A DNA stretch of 64,000 nucleotides from Ardenticatenaceae bacterium (GTDB lineage: Bacteria; Chloroflexota; Anaerolineae; Promineifilales; Promineifilaceae): contig JACKBU010000026.1 of assembly GCA_020634395.1 (NCBI GenBank), positions 1 through 64,000 on the forward strand, given 5' to 3'. Both the position numbers and the translations under genes were made by a program. The notes beneath the pieces are model-generated. The model was not told the origin of the DNA. It saw only the letters and a list, made by a program, of their open reading frames with translations, and made no database searches. Shown here one piece after another: positions 1 through 9,129 of the stretch. Position 1 is the stretch's first letter; the number at the start of each line of letters is the position of its first letter.

Positions 1-109
1 ATTTCGTGACCTGGGCTTCTATGGCCTGGCTGTCATGTTCATCTTCATGGTCATGTTTATCCTGGGTGATGTTTGGGTCTGGAAAAAAGGAGTACTCGAA
101 TGGGAGTAG
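1..109 (+). CDS. nuoA: NADH-quinone oxidoreductase subunit A, C-terminal fragment
   Basis: The first bases read in frame from position 2 as 35 residues ending at the TAG at 107-109. They form a hydrophobic helix (L-A-V-M-F-I-F-M-V-M-F-I-L) followed by a polar V-W-V-W-K-K-G tail, as expected for the last membrane helix of NuoA. The gene begins outside the window. Its last ten bases overlap the start of nuoB, so the two are probably translationally coupled. NuoA is a small membrane subunit near the quinone end of Complex I. The assignment rests on position directly before nuoB and on the tail sequence, because the diagnostic N-terminal part is not visible. Confidence 0.82.
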   Translation, partial: FRDLGFYGLAVMFIFMVMFILGDVWVWKKGVLEWE

Positions 110-582
110 AACAAAAACTTGGCAACCTCGGCGTTGTCACCTACCGTCTGGAAGATTTGGTGAACTGGGGCCGCACCAATGCGATGTGGCCTATTTTGTT
201 TGGTTTGGCTTGCTGCGCCATCGAAATGATGGGATCACAGGCCGCCAGCTACGACGCCTCCCGTTTCGGCATGGAGCTTAATCGGCCGTCCCCGCGGCAG
301 TCAGACTTAATGATTGTGGCCGGGCGCGTTACCCGGAAAATGGCACCCGTGGTACGCCGCCTCTACGACCAGATGCCCGAACCCAAGTGGGTCATTGCTA
401 TGGGCGACTGTGCCTCCTGCGGGGGCGTTTTTAACAACTATGCTATTGTTCAAGGCGTGGACGAAATTATCCCGGTAGATGTCTATGTGGGCGGCTGCCC
501 GCCCCGGCCGGAAGCCCTTCTGGATGGCATCATGTCCTTGCACGAGAAAATCCGCAATGAAAAACTAGGGGATTGGGCCTGA
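100..582 (+). CDS. nuoB: NADH-quinone oxidoreductase subunit B
   Basis: 160-residue peripheral-arm subunit that holds the terminal [4Fe-4S] cluster N2, which passes electrons to quinone. The ligands are visible as the adjacent pair C38-C39 (in A-C-C-A-I-E-M-M), C104 (G-D-C-A-S-C-G-G) and C133 (G-G-C-P-P-R-P-E); their spacing of 65 and 29 residues matches the family. I chose ATG 100 over a longer reading frame from 73 because the protein then begins at the usual place, an AAAGGAG Shine-Dalgarno lies about 7 bases upstream, and it overlaps the nuoA stop. The stop shares one base with the nuoC start. No ACGGCCGT palindrome lies in this gene. Confidence 0.97.
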   Translation: MGVEQKLGNLGVVTYRLEDLVNWGRTNAMWPILFGLACCAIEMMGSQAASYDASRFGMELNRPSPRQSDLMIVAGRVTRKMAPVVRRLYDQMPEPKWVIAMGDCASCGGVFNNYAIVQGVDEIIPVDVYVGGCPPRPEALLDGIMSLHEKIRNEKLGDWA

Positions 583-1106
583 TGAATCCAGACGAAGTCA
601 TCGTAAGCGAGATTGAAAAAGCGTTCCCGGAAGCGATCGAAGAAGTAAGCGAGTTTCGCGGTGAGCGTACACTATACATCCGCAAAGCAGATTTAAAATC
701 CGTCTGCCAATTCCTCCGCGACCAGCAGTCTCTGCAATACAATTTCCTGACCGACATTTGCGCCGATGACATGCTGCCGGAGTTCCCTCGTTTTGCGGTC
801 AATTACCAGCTCTATTCCATTCCGCGCAACCACCGTATCCGTTTGCGTGTGCGTGTTGAAGACCCCGAAGATGGTCCGGAAACCGTAGGTTCAATCTGGG
901 CGATTGGCACCTGGCTGGAAATGGAAGTCTGGGATTTGATGGGCGTTCGATTTAAAGGAAACACAAGTTTACGGCGGCTTTTCTTGCCCGAAGACTGGCA
1001 AGGCTTCCCCCTGCGTAAGGATTACCCCTTGGGCTACGAAGAGGTGCAGTTTTCCTTTAACTTCGATGAAATTAACGCCAAAAAGCCTCATGCGACCAAA
1101 GACTAA
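582..1106 (+). CDS. nuoC: NADH-quinone oxidoreductase subunit C (30 kDa)
   Basis: 174-residue hydrophilic subunit of the Complex I connecting arm. The C-terminal half shows the 30-kDa subunit signature: W-D-L-M-G-V-R-F-K-G, then R-R-L-F-L-P-E-D-W, then P-L-R-K-D-Y-P-L-G. The start is ATG 582, which overlaps the nuoB TGA by one base (TGATG); a TTG three codons earlier is less likely. nuoC and nuoD are separate genes here, not fused as in enterobacteria. A 71-base gap follows before nuoD. Confidence 0.96.
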   Translation: MNPDEVIVSEIEKAFPEAIEEVSEFRGERTLYIRKADLKSVCQFLRDQQSLQYNFLTDICADDMLPEFPRFAVNYQLYSIPRNHRIRLRVRVEDPEDGPETVGSIWAIGTWLEMEVWDLMGVRFKGNTSLRRLFLPEDWQGFPLRKDYPLGYEEVQFSFNFDEINAKKPHATKD

Positions 1107-1177
1107 AAATCAAAATTCAGATCTGGCCTTAGGACTACAGATGTCAGAGGCTGCTGAACGTTGAACTAGAGGTAACT

Positions 1178-2434
1178 ATGACCCTTTCTGCTGGCGGCGA
1201 CGCCATTCAGGAGCTGACCTTAGAAGAGCTGCGTAACAAGGTTGGCACCGGCATGGAAATTGAAGATGCTGAAGAGCACATGCTGTTAAGCATGGGGCCG
1301 CAGCATCCCAGTACTCACGGCGTGTTACGCTTGTTGGTTGAGCTGGATGGGGAAACCGTCGTAAATTTGGCGCCAGATATTGGCTTTTTGCACACCGGCA
1401 TAGAGAAGAACATGGAGGCGAAGACATTCACCAAAGCATTGGTGATGACTGACCGCATGGATTATCTCTCGCCGATGTCGAACAATTTGGGCTATATCCT
1501 GGCCGTGGAAAAATTGCTGGGTGTAGAAGCCACGCCGCGTGCCCAGGCCATCCGCGTCATCCTGACGGAAATGCAGCGTGTGGCCAGCCACCTGGTGTGG
1601 CTAGGGACGAGTGCTCTGGATCTGGCGGCCATGTCGGTGTTTTTATACTGCTTTCGCGAGCGCGAGTATATTCTCGATGTGTTCGAGATGGTGGCCGGAC
1701 ACCGCATGATGGTGAGCTATTTTCGTCCTGGCGGGTTATGGCGTGACGTGCCGGAAGAGTTTGAAACGGCCGTGCGCCAATTCCTAGACTTTATGCCGGC
1801 CAAAATTGCGGATTATGAAGCGCTGCTCAAGAATAACCCTATCTTTTTAGGGCGTGCCAAGGGTGTGGGCGTCATATCGGCTGAAGATGCTATCTCTTGG
1901 GGATTGACTGGCGGCAGCTTGCGCGGCTCCGGCGTGAACTACGACGTGCGCAAGGCCAACCCTTACTCTGGTTATGAGCAGTACGACTTTGACGTGCCGC
2001 TGGAAACGGACGGCGATGTATACGCCCGGTACCGGGTGCGCATGGAAGAGATGCGCCAGAGCCTGCGCATCATCGAGCAGGCCCTAAATAAGCTGCCAGA
2101 CGGTCCTATACAAATCGACAATCGCAAGATTGTGCCTCCGCCTCGGGCTGAACTGGGCAGGAGCATGGAAGCTGTTATCCATCATTTCAAGCTATGGACC
2201 GAGGGCTTTAACGCTCCGGAAGGTTTTGTTTATCAGGCGATTGAATCGCCGCGTGGTGAGTTTGGGGTTTACTTGCGGGGTAACGGTGGATCTAAGCCCG
2301 CGCGAGTCCATTTTCGGGCGCCTTCCTATGTCAATCTGGCTGCGCTGCCGAAGTTGTCGAAGAACTTGTTTGTAGCTGATGTGGTCGCCATTATCGGCTC
2401 CATAGACATTGTGTTGGGTGAGATTGATCGGTAA
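1178..2434 (+). CDS. nuoD: NADH-quinone oxidoreductase subunit D (49 kDa)
   Basis: 418-residue subunit forming much of the quinone-binding pocket with NuoB. It shows M-G-P-Q-H-P-S-T-H-G-V-L-R near residue 39, whose histidine lies at the quinone headgroup site in the family, and the conserved D-I-G-F-L-H-T-G-I-E-K segment. The C-terminal end V-A-I-I-G-S-I-D-I-V-L-G-E-I-D-R is typical. ATG 1178 follows an AGAGGT ribosome-binding site. The first 30 residues before the conserved core are variable. One ACGGCCGT palindrome (1766) encodes E-T-A-V in a variable stretch. Confidence 0.97.
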   Translation: MTLSAGGDAIQELTLEELRNKVGTGMEIEDAEEHMLLSMGPQHPSTHGVLRLLVELDGETVVNLAPDIGFLHTGIEKNMEAKTFTKALVMTDRMDYLSPMSNNLGYILAVEKLLGVEATPRAQAIRVILTEMQRVASHLVWLGTSALDLAAMSVFLYCFREREYILDVFEMVAGHRMMVSYFRPGGLWRDVPEEFETAVRQFLDFMPAKIADYEALLKNNPIFLGRAKGVGVISAEDAISWGLTGGSLRGSGVNYDVRKANPYSGYEQYDFDVPLETDGDVYARYRVRMEEMRQSLRIIEQALNKLPDGPIQIDNRKIVPPPRAELGRSMEAVIHHFKLWTEGFNAPEGFVYQAIESPRGEFGVYLRGNGGSKPARVHFRAPSYVNLAALPKLSKNLFVADVVAIIGSIDIVLGEIDR

Positions 2435-2443
2435 CGGCCGATA

Positions 2444-2992
2444 ATGACCCACCCGTTTCTGGAGAAAACCTTGATCGCTGAAAAGTATCCTAAAGAGATT
2501 GAAGGGATTCTGGCGCGGTTTCCGACGAAGAAATCGGCCGTTTTACCCCTGATGCACCTGGCTCAACATGAATACGGCTACATGAGTGAAGAAGCCAAAC
2601 GCGAAGTGGCCGAAATCCTGGGTCTTGACCCTACCCACGTATTGTCTCTGGCCGGTTTCTACTCGCTTTATTACGAAGAGCCGGTAGGCAAGTACGTGCT
2701 GGAAATCTGCAACGATCTGGCTTGCGCCTTGCGCGGTGCGGACGATTTTGTGGAGATGGCCAGCCACAAATTGGGCATTCCGGTCGATGGAACCACAGAA
2801 GACGGGTTGTTTACACTGAAAACGGTAATGTGTTTAGGCGCGTGCGACCGTGCGCCCATGTTACAGTGCAACCTGCGTTTTGAAGAGAATCTAGACGAAG
2901 AGAAGTTCGACCAGTTGTTGGCCCGGCTGCGCCAGGAAACGGACGAACCTGCTGTTGTAGAAAAAATCGTGTCATACGCGAATCGCGATTGA
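2444..2992 (+). CDS. nuoE: NADH-quinone oxidoreductase subunit E (24 kDa)
   Basis: 182-residue thioredoxin-fold subunit carrying [2Fe-2S] cluster N1a next to the FMN site of NuoF. Ligands are visible as C89-x4-C94 (C-N-D-L-A-C) and C130-x3-C134 (C-L-G-A-C-D). The N-terminal helical part (A-V-L-P-L-M-H-L-A-Q) is typical. It lies 9 bases after nuoD and 17 bases before nuoF, as in most nuoEFG modules. No iterated palindrome is present. Confidence 0.96.
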   Translation: MTHPFLEKTLIAEKYPKEIEGILARFPTKKSAVLPLMHLAQHEYGYMSEEAKREVAEILGLDPTHVLSLAGFYSLYYEEPVGKYVLEICNDLACALRGADDFVEMASHKLGIPVDGTTEDGLFTLKTVMCLGACDRAPMLQCNLRFEENLDEEKFDQLLARLRQETDEPAVVEKIVSYANRD

Positions 2993-3009
2993 CGTGTTGA
3001 GGTGCATTT

Positions 3010-4299
3010 ATGGCCCATCTTTTGTTGCGTCACCGAGACATCCCTGATTTGCACAAGATTGAAGTTTACAGAGAGCACGGTGGCTACGAGGGTTTACGCA
3101 AAGCTCTCACTGAAATGGCGCCGCAAGATGTGATTGGTGTCTTGCGTTCGTCTGGTTTGCGCGGCCGTGGCGGGGCCGGTTTCCCAACCGGCGTGAAGTG
3201 GAGCTTCATTCCCAAGGGGCCGGGCGACAAGTACGTGGTCATTAACACGGACGAGTCTGAGACTGGCACGTTTAAGGACCGGGAATTGTCGGAAAAGAAT
3301 CCGCATCAGGTTATCGAAGGGGCCATCATCGCCGCTTATGCGATTGGGGCCAAGACTATTTACAATTATTTCCGGGGCGAATTTATGGATGCCGCGTATG
3401 CTATGGAAGAAGCCTTGCGCGAAGCCTACGACGCTGGTTTTCTGGGTAAAAACATCCTCGGAACTGATTTTAGCTGTGATTTTTACTGCCACTATGGGGC
3501 CGGGGCTTACATTTGCGGTGAAGAGACGGCGCTCATCAATTCATTGCAGGGCGAGTTAGGCCAGCCGTGGTCAAAGCCGCCGTTTCCGGCCGTCGAAGGG
3601 CTGTATCGCAAACCGACCGTGGTCAACAACACAGAAACGCTGGCCAATGTGCCGTTGATTCTGGTGAACGGCGCGGAATGGTATACCAGCATGGGCACGG
3701 AGAAAAGCCCGGGCGTGAAGATCGTGTGCATGAGTGGCCACGTAGAAAAGCCGGGTAATTACGAAGTGGAACTGGGTGTGACCTACCGGGAATTGATCGA
3801 GATGGCCGGCGGGATGCGGGGCGGCAAGAAGTTTAAAGCGCTGCTGCCCAGCGGTGGATCTGGCCCGGTGATTACCGAAAGTGCGCTGGATGCACCGTTG
3901 ACTTATGAAGGGCTGACGCCGCATGGCTCCGTGATGGGGTCGGCGTCGGTGATTGTGATGGATGAAAGTACAGATATGGTATGGGCGGCGCTGAAGATGC
4001 TGCACTTCTTCAAGCATGAGTCGTGTGGCAAGTGTACGCCGTGCCGTGAAGGTACTTTTTGGATGGAGAAACTGCTCCATCGCATTTATGAAGGGCACGG
4101 CACGCCGCAAGACGTGCAAACGTTAGAAAGTGTGGCTAACCAAATTGGTGGGCGGACTTTGTGTGCCCTGGGTGATTTTGCGATTAATCCTGTTCTATCG
4201 ACGATTAAGCATTTTCCGGAAGAATACCGGGCGAAGGTGCAGGGGGCGTCGAATGGACAGGTGAAGAAGGTGGCGGCGAAAACGGCCGTTCCCTCTTAA
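3010..4299 (+). CDS. nuoF: NADH-quinone oxidoreductase subunit F (51 kDa, NADH and FMN binding)
   Basis: 429-residue catalytic subunit that oxidises NADH and passes electrons through FMN to cluster N3. The Gly-rich NADH/FMN loop reads G-R-G-G-A-G-F-P-T-G-V-K-W near residue 52. G-A-Y-I-C-G-E-E-T-A-L follows near 165. The N3 ligand motif C-G-K-C-T-P-C-R-E-G lies near 339, with a later Cys in T-L-C-A-L-G. ATG 3010 follows GAGGTG. The only ACGGCCGT palindrome (4282) falls in the last few codons, in a dispensable-looking tail (K-T-A-V-P-S). Confidence 0.97.
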   Translation: MAHLLLRHRDIPDLHKIEVYREHGGYEGLRKALTEMAPQDVIGVLRSSGLRGRGGAGFPTGVKWSFIPKGPGDKYVVINTDESETGTFKDRELSEKNPHQVIEGAIIAAYAIGAKTIYNYFRGEFMDAAYAMEEALREAYDAGFLGKNILGTDFSCDFYCHYGAGAYICGEETALINSLQGELGQPWSKPPFPAVEGLYRKPTVVNNTETLANVPLILVNGAEWYTSMGTEKSPGVKIVCMSGHVEKPGNYEVELGVTYRELIEMAGGMRGGKKFKALLPSGGSGPVITESALDAPLTYEGLTPHGSVMGSASVIVMDESTDMVWAALKMLHFFKHESCGKCTPCREGTFWMEKLLHRIYEGHGTPQDVQTLESVANQIGGRTLCALGDFAINPVLSTIKHFPEEYRAKVQGASNGQVKKVAAKTAVPS

Positions 4300-4320
4300 C
4301 CCTGGAGTTGAGATTACCAG

Positions 4321-6897
4321 ATGAGTGATCTGATTACCCTGACCATTGACGGTGTCGAAGTAAGCGTGCCCAAAGGCACCCAGATCGTAGACGCCGCAAA
4401 ACAAATTGGCAACGACATTCCCGTATTTTGCCACCATCCCAAGCTAGAGCCGGTGGGCATGTGCCGGATGTGCCTGGTGGAAGTAGGTTTGCCGGTCCGC
4501 GACCGTGCTACCGGGGAACTGCTGACCAACGCCGATGGCTCGCCGCAGCTCAACTTTGGGCGCGGCCTGCAGACCGCCTGCACCGTGCAGGTCTCTGAGG
4601 GCATGGTGGTGCGCACCTCTACCGAGCCGGTGATGGCGGCGCGCAAGTCGGTGATTGAGTTTTTGCTGACCAGCCATCCACTGGACTGCCCGATTTGCGA
4701 CAAGGGCGGTGAGTGCCCGCTGCAAAACCTGACCATGGCGCACGGCGCCGGTCAGAGCCGGATGCATTACACCGATAAGCTGAAGCTGGCAAAACATGTA
4801 CCACTGGGCGATCTGATTTACCTGGACCGGGAACGCTGCATTCAATGTGCACGCTGCATCCGCTTCCAGGAAGAAATCGTCGACGATCCGGTCATCCGCT
4901 TCCACAATCGGGGGCGGAGTCTGGAAATTGTAACGATGTCTGAGCCGGGTTTTGACAGCATATGGAGCGGCAATACGACCGATATTTGCCCGGTGGGGGC
5001 CTTGACGACGGCCGATTTCCGCTTTGGCGCACGGCCGTGGGAGCTTACGCCCGTCGCCAGCATTTGCCCGCACTGCCCGGTTGGCTGCAACACCACCATG
5101 AGCACGCGGCGCGAAGCGGTGACAAACGGCCGTACCGTCATTAAGCGCATCATGCCCCGGCAAAACGAGTCCGTAAACGAAATCTGGATCTGCGACAAAG
5201 GCCGCTTCGTCCACCACTTCGCCGACGCCGCTGATCGGCTGAAAACGCCCCTGATTCGCCAGAATGGTGAACTGGTGCCCGCCAGTTGGGATGAAGCGCT
5301 GGATTACGTGGCCGGCCATTTACAAAAGCACAGTCAGGCGGCCGCCGGTCTGGCCGGCAGTCACCTGAGCAACGAGGATTTCTTCTCGCTGCAGCGCCTT
5401 TTCCGCGAGGGGCTGAAGAGTCAGAACATCGATCTGGCCAAACGGAAAATGGCTGGCGGCGATGTGGCGGCCCAGGTTGGCCTGATGAGCGGCAGCAACT
5501 TGAAAGAATTGGGCCAGGGGGATGCCATTTTGGTGGTGGCCGCGGATCTGCATAACTCTGCGCCGGTCTGGTGGCTGCGCGTTAAGCAGGCCACAGACCG
5601 CGGAGCGAAGCTGGTAGTGGCCAATGCCCGCCCGACGCGCCTGGACAAGTTTGCCGCCTATGCACTGCGCTACGAGGCAGGGCAGGCGCTGGCGACCATC
5701 AACCAGCTGCTGAACATGGCTAAGGTAGAAACGGAAACGGCCGTCACCAACGACATTGTCGCCGCCGCCGAGGCCCTCATCAAAGCGGAAAACCTGGTGG
5801 TCTTCTACGGCCACGAGGGTCTGACCTACGACGAAACCGACGCCCTGGCCAAGCTGCTGGGTAACCTGCTGCTGCTGGAGAACGAAGACGGGCAGAGCCA
5901 CGCCGGGCGGTTGAACAACGGGCTGGTGCCGGTGTGGCCGCATAACAATACGCAAGGCGCCTGGGACATGGGCATTCATCCAGCGTATGCCCCTGGCTAT
6001 AAACCGGTCAAAGAGTCGGGATTGGATGCCGCCGCCATTTATACGGCCGTGGCCGATGGGACCGTGCGCGCGCTTTTTGTCGCCGGGGCTGATCCTGTGG
6101 GTGATGGCTTGATGGCCGACCGCGGAAAACTCGATTTCCTGGTCGTGCAGGAACTGTTCATGACAGAAACGGCCGTGTTGGCCGATGTTGTGCTGCCGGC
6201 ACAGAGCTGGGCTGAGCGCGAAGGTTCCTTTACTAACGGCGAACGCCGCGTGCAGCGTTATTACCCGGCCATCCCCATCATGGGCGAGAGCCGCCCTGAC
6301 TGGCAGATTTTTGCGCAGATCGGGGAGAGGGTAGGCCTGGGCAAACCGGCGTTTGCCGCCAGCCTGGTGTTTAAGGATGTGGCCCGCGTGGTAGGCCAGT
6401 ACAAAGGCATGGATTACCGCACGCTGGCGCAGGTGGCCAAGCAGTGGCCGGACGTTGGCGGCGAAGATCTGTACTATGGCGGCAATGCCTATGAAAATCG
6501 CTGGGGGCTGGGTCAGCAGTGGCCGGTCGCCGCTGAAAAAGGCGAAGTGGCGCACTTTGACATCCCGACTGTGAAGAGCGCCAGCCGCGACGGACTACAA
6601 ATGATGCACACGGCCGTCTTGTACCAGCCGGGCACGCTGGTGAACCACTCCGGTGTCATCAAGCCGCGCAAGGCGGAGCCAACGGTAGCCCTGCATCCGG
6701 ACGACGCGGCCAGTTTAGGGCTGGCGGATGGCGAGCCGGCTGAGGTGGTGGTAAACGGAACGGCCGTGCCCGTAACGGCGCGCATCGACTATACAGCCCC
6801 GACCGGGTTGGCGCTGGTCTCGGGTGTGCCGTGGTGGCCGGGAACGGCCGTGGCGGAGATTCATAAAACGGCCGTGGCCCAATTGGCCGCCGATTAA
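4321..6897 (+). CDS. nuoG: NADH-quinone oxidoreductase subunit G (75 kDa)
   Basis: 858-residue Fe-S subunit. The N-terminal ferredoxin-like domain has C-x10-C-x2-C (C-H-H-P then C-R-M-C) and a later Cys for N1b, H-P-L-D-C-P-I-C-D-K-G-G-E-C for the His-liganded N5, and C-I-Q-C-A-R-C plus D-I-C-P-V-G-A-L for N4. C249-x2-C252-x3-C256-x34-C291 provides the extra N7 cluster present in only some bacteria such as E. coli and Thermus. The rest is a molybdopterin-oxidoreductase-like domain that binds no Mo in Complex I. It carries nine ACGGCCGT palindromes, seven read as Thr-Ala-Val, nearly all in the variable C-terminal half. Confidence 0.95.
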   Translation: MSDLITLTIDGVEVSVPKGTQIVDAAKQIGNDIPVFCHHPKLEPVGMCRMCLVEVGLPVRDRATGELLTNADGSPQLNFGRGLQTACTVQVSEGMVVRTSTEPVMAARKSVIEFLLTSHPLDCPICDKGGECPLQNLTMAHGAGQSRMHYTDKLKLAKHVPLGDLIYLDRERCIQCARCIRFQEEIVDDPVIRFHNRGRSLEIVTMSEPGFDSIWSGNTTDICPVGALTTADFRFGARPWELTPVASICPHCPVGCNTTMSTRREAVTNGRTVIKRIMPRQNESVNEIWICDKGRFVHHFADAADRLKTPLIRQNGELVPASWDEALDYVAGHLQKHSQAAAGLAGSHLSNEDFFSLQRLFREGLKSQNIDLAKRKMAGGDVAAQVGLMSGSNLKELGQGDAILVVAADLHNSAPVWWLRVKQATDRGAKLVVANARPTRLDKFAAYALRYEAGQALATINQLLNMAKVETETAVTNDIVAAAEALIKAENLVVFYGHEGLTYDETDALAKLLGNLLLLENEDGQSHAGRLNNGLVPVWPHNNTQGAWDMGIHPAYAPGYKPVKESGLDAAAIYTAVADGTVRALFVAGADPVGDGLMADRGKLDFLVVQELFMTETAVLADVVLPAQSWAEREGSFTNGERRVQRYYPAIPIMGESRPDWQIFAQIGERVGLGKPAFAASLVFKDVARVVGQYKGMDYRTLAQVAKQWPDVGGEDLYYGGNAYENRWGLGQQWPVAAEKGEVAHFDIPTVKSASRDGLQMMHTAVLYQPGTLVNHSGVIKPRKAEPTVALHPDDAASLGLADGEPAEVVVNGTAVPVTARIDYTAPTGLALVSGVPWWPGTAVAEIHKTAVAQLAAD

Positions 6898-6920
6898 ACA
6901 GTGAACAAAGAGGACTTCGC

Positions 6921-8015
6921 ATGACAATTGGTCAAATTGCTTTATGGGGATTGGTTGTAGGGTTTATCATGTCGATGGTCGTGATCACCGGCTTTGCCTA
7001 CACCACTCTGCTGGAACGAAAAGTCCTGGCCAGGATGCAGGCCCGCGTAGGACCAAATCGCGCCGGGTATATTCCCTTTCCCACTCGCACCGGGCGAGAG
7101 AAAAAGCTACTGGCCGGTTTTATGCAGCCTGCTGCTGACGCCGTCAAACTGTTCTTCAAGGAAGACCCGACGCCGGCAAAGGCTGATTGGCTGGTATACA
7201 ATCTGGCTCCCATGCTGGCCGTGATCCCGGCAATTTTGATTTTGGCGGTCATTCCCTGGGCCGGTAAGATTCCCGGCCTGGTGCCGGAGCAGTATAACTA
7301 CTTTGCCATTGTGCCGGGCCTGAATGTGGCCGTTTTGTTTATCCTGGCCGTGACCTCTATCAGCGTGTATGGTGTGGTGTTGGCGGGATGGGCTTCCAAC
7401 AGCAAGTACGCCGTCTTGGGTGGTATCCGCGCCTCGGCGCAGATGATCAGCTATGAACTGGCGATGTCGCTGTCCGTGCTCATTCCGGTGATGCTGGCCA
7501 ACTCGATGGACATGGGCGTGATTGTGGAAGCGCAAAAGGGACACTGGTACGTTTTCTTGCAGCCCGTGGCGGCCATTATCTTTTCCATTGCGGCGCTGGC
7601 CGAGTTGCAGCGCGCGCCCTTTGATTTGTTGGAAGCGGAGCAGGAACTCTCGGCTGGCTTTAACGTGGAGTATGCCGGTATGCGCTTTGGTATGTTCTTC
7701 ATGGCCGAGTACATGAAGATGATTTCTTTGAGCGCCATTGCTGCTACGCTATTCTTTGGCGGCTACCGCGGGCCGTTTGTTGATCAAATCCCAGTCTTGG
7801 GTTTCGTCTACTTGTTCCTCAAAATCTTCATCGGCCTGTTTTTGATGATCTGGATCCGGGCGACTTTCCCGCGGCTGCGGTATGACCAGTTGATGTTGTT
7901 TGGCTGGAAGGTGCTTTTGCCGGTGTCGGTCATCAATTTTATGATCGTCGCGGTGTTCATTGTGCTGGCTGCGGAGGGCGTTTTTGCACCAATTGCCAAC
8001 TTCTTTGGCTTCTAA
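6921..8015 (+). CDS. nuoH: NADH-quinone oxidoreductase subunit H
   Basis: 364-residue membrane subunit that joins the peripheral arm to the proton-pumping arm and forms the mouth of the quinone chamber. Multiple hydrophobic helices are visible. The cytoplasmic loop shows E-R-K-V-L-A-R-M-Q-A-R-V-G-P-N-R, and a later loop shows the highly conserved R-A-P-F-D-L-L-E-A-E-Q-E-L near residue 229. ATG 6921 follows AGAGGA. The gene is free of the iterated palindrome although its neighbour nuoG has nine, which fits strong sequence constraint. Confidence 0.97.
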   Translation: MTIGQIALWGLVVGFIMSMVVITGFAYTTLLERKVLARMQARVGPNRAGYIPFPTRTGREKKLLAGFMQPAADAVKLFFKEDPTPAKADWLVYNLAPMLAVIPAILILAVIPWAGKIPGLVPEQYNYFAIVPGLNVAVLFILAVTSISVYGVVLAGWASNSKYAVLGGIRASAQMISYELAMSLSVLIPVMLANSMDMGVIVEAQKGHWYVFLQPVAAIIFSIAALAELQRAPFDLLEAEQELSAGFNVEYAGMRFGMFFMAEYMKMISLSAIAATLFFGGYRGPFVDQIPVLGFVYLFLKIFIGLFLMIWIRATFPRLRYDQLMLFGWKVLLPVSVINFMIVAVFIVLAAEGVFAPIANFFGF

Positions 8016-8027
8016 CGGAGTTTCGTT

Positions 8028-8537
8028 ATGTTTGAAGCGATTATTGAACTTGCTAGAGGGATGGGGATTACGCTGAAACACTTTTTTCAGCCCCCTGTCA
8101 CCATCCAATACCCAGAAATTAAGCGTCCCGTGCGTAACCGCTTTAAGGGACGCCATGAGTTAAAGCGGTACGACAATGGCCTGGAACGCTGCATTGGTTG
8201 TTCGTTATGTGCGGCGGCTTGTCCGGCTGACGCTATCTTTGTGGAGGCAGCCGAAAATACGGATGAGCAGCGCTTTTCTCCCGGCGAGCGGTATGCGCGG
8301 GTGTACGAAATTAACATGCTGCGCTGTATCTTTTGTGGCTACTGTGAAGATGCGTGTCCTACGCAGGCAATTGTGCTGGAGCATAATTACGAGCTGAGTT
8401 TTTATGATCGGCAGAGCGCCATTTACACGAAGGATATGTTGATTGTGGATGTGCCGGTAAACGGCCGTCCTACACCGCAGACCGTAGAGCCGGGCGTCTT
8501 TAACCGGGCTATTCCTGAAATGGAAAATCCGAAGTAA
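8028..8537 (+). CDS. nuoI: NADH-quinone oxidoreductase subunit I (two [4Fe-4S] clusters)
   Basis: 169-residue ferredoxin-like subunit carrying clusters N6a and N6b between NuoG and NuoB. Two ligand motifs are visible: C-I-G-C-S-L-C-A-A-A-C-P near residue 51 and C-I-F-C-G-Y-C-E-D-A-C-P near residue 100. An amphipathic N-terminal segment (G-I-T-L-K-H-F-F-Q-P-P) is typical. It lies 12 bases after nuoH and has a CGGAG ribosome-binding site. One ACGGCCGT (8461) encodes N-G-R in the variable C-terminal tail. Confidence 0.97.
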   Translation: MFEAIIELARGMGITLKHFFQPPVTIQYPEIKRPVRNRFKGRHELKRYDNGLERCIGCSLCAAACPADAIFVEAAENTDEQRFSPGERYARVYEINMLRCIFCGYCEDACPTQAIVLEHNYELSFYDRQSAIYTKDMLIVDVPVNGRPTPQTVEPGVFNRAIPEMENPK

Positions 8538-8610
8538 AAAGTGCGGCCCGGCTGGCGTTAAAGAAGGGAAGCCGCCGGAGCCGCCTGCAGATAGTTTAAG
8601 GCGATTTCAT

Positions 8611-9129
8611 ATGGGCAATCCTATCATCTTTCTCCTGTTGGCGATTGTGGCTATCGGCTCGGCAATCGGTATGTTAACGAGCCACAATGCCGTCCACAGC
8701 GCCCTCTACCTCGTGCTGAATTTTGCCACGATTGGCGTTTTTTATATCGTTCTCAATGCGCCTTTTATCGCCATGGTGCAAATCACGGTGTATGCCGGAG
8801 CTATCATGGTGCTGTTCTTGTTTGTGATCATGTTATTGGGCGCAGAGCAGTTGCGGGGCGTTACCGATGTGCATGGCGGAGAGCGATTTCATCGCGCGGT
8901 GGCTGGATTGTTAGCGGCCGTTTTACTTTTATCCAGCGCCTTGCTGCTGTTCCAGAGCGAAACACCGGCAGCCACTGCGCCTATGTTGGACACAAGTCCC
9001 ACCGCTTTGGGACTTCATTTGTTCTCTGGTTACGTGTTCCCCTTCGAGGTGACCGGCCTACTGTTGCTGGTTTCCATGATAGGGGTTTTCATTTTTGGCA
9101 AAACGAAGAAGAGAGGGAAAGATGCCTGA
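8611..9129 (+). CDS. nuoJ: NADH-quinone oxidoreductase subunit J
   Basis: 172-residue membrane subunit with about five hydrophobic helices. The conserved third helix reads V-Q-I-T-V-Y-A-G-A-I-M-V-L-F-L-F-V-I-M, which contains the pi-bulge segment of the family. ATG 8611 is preceded by a weak AAGGCG site and a 73-base gap after nuoI. Its last eight bases overlap the start of nuoK, so the two are likely coupled. Confidence 0.95.
   Translation: MGNPIIFLLLAIVAIGSAIGMLTSHNAVHSALYLVLNFATIGVFYIVLNAPFIAMVQITVYAGAIMVLFLFVIMLLGAEQLRGVTDVHGGERFHRAVAGLLAAVLLLSSALLLFQSETPAATAPMLDTSPTALGLHLFSGYVFPFEVTGLLLLVSMIGVFIFGKTKKRGKDA

Noticed and set aside
5320..6555. A 411-codon open frame antisense to nuoG
   Set aside because: It lies entirely inside the well-supported nuoG gene and has shadow-like composition.
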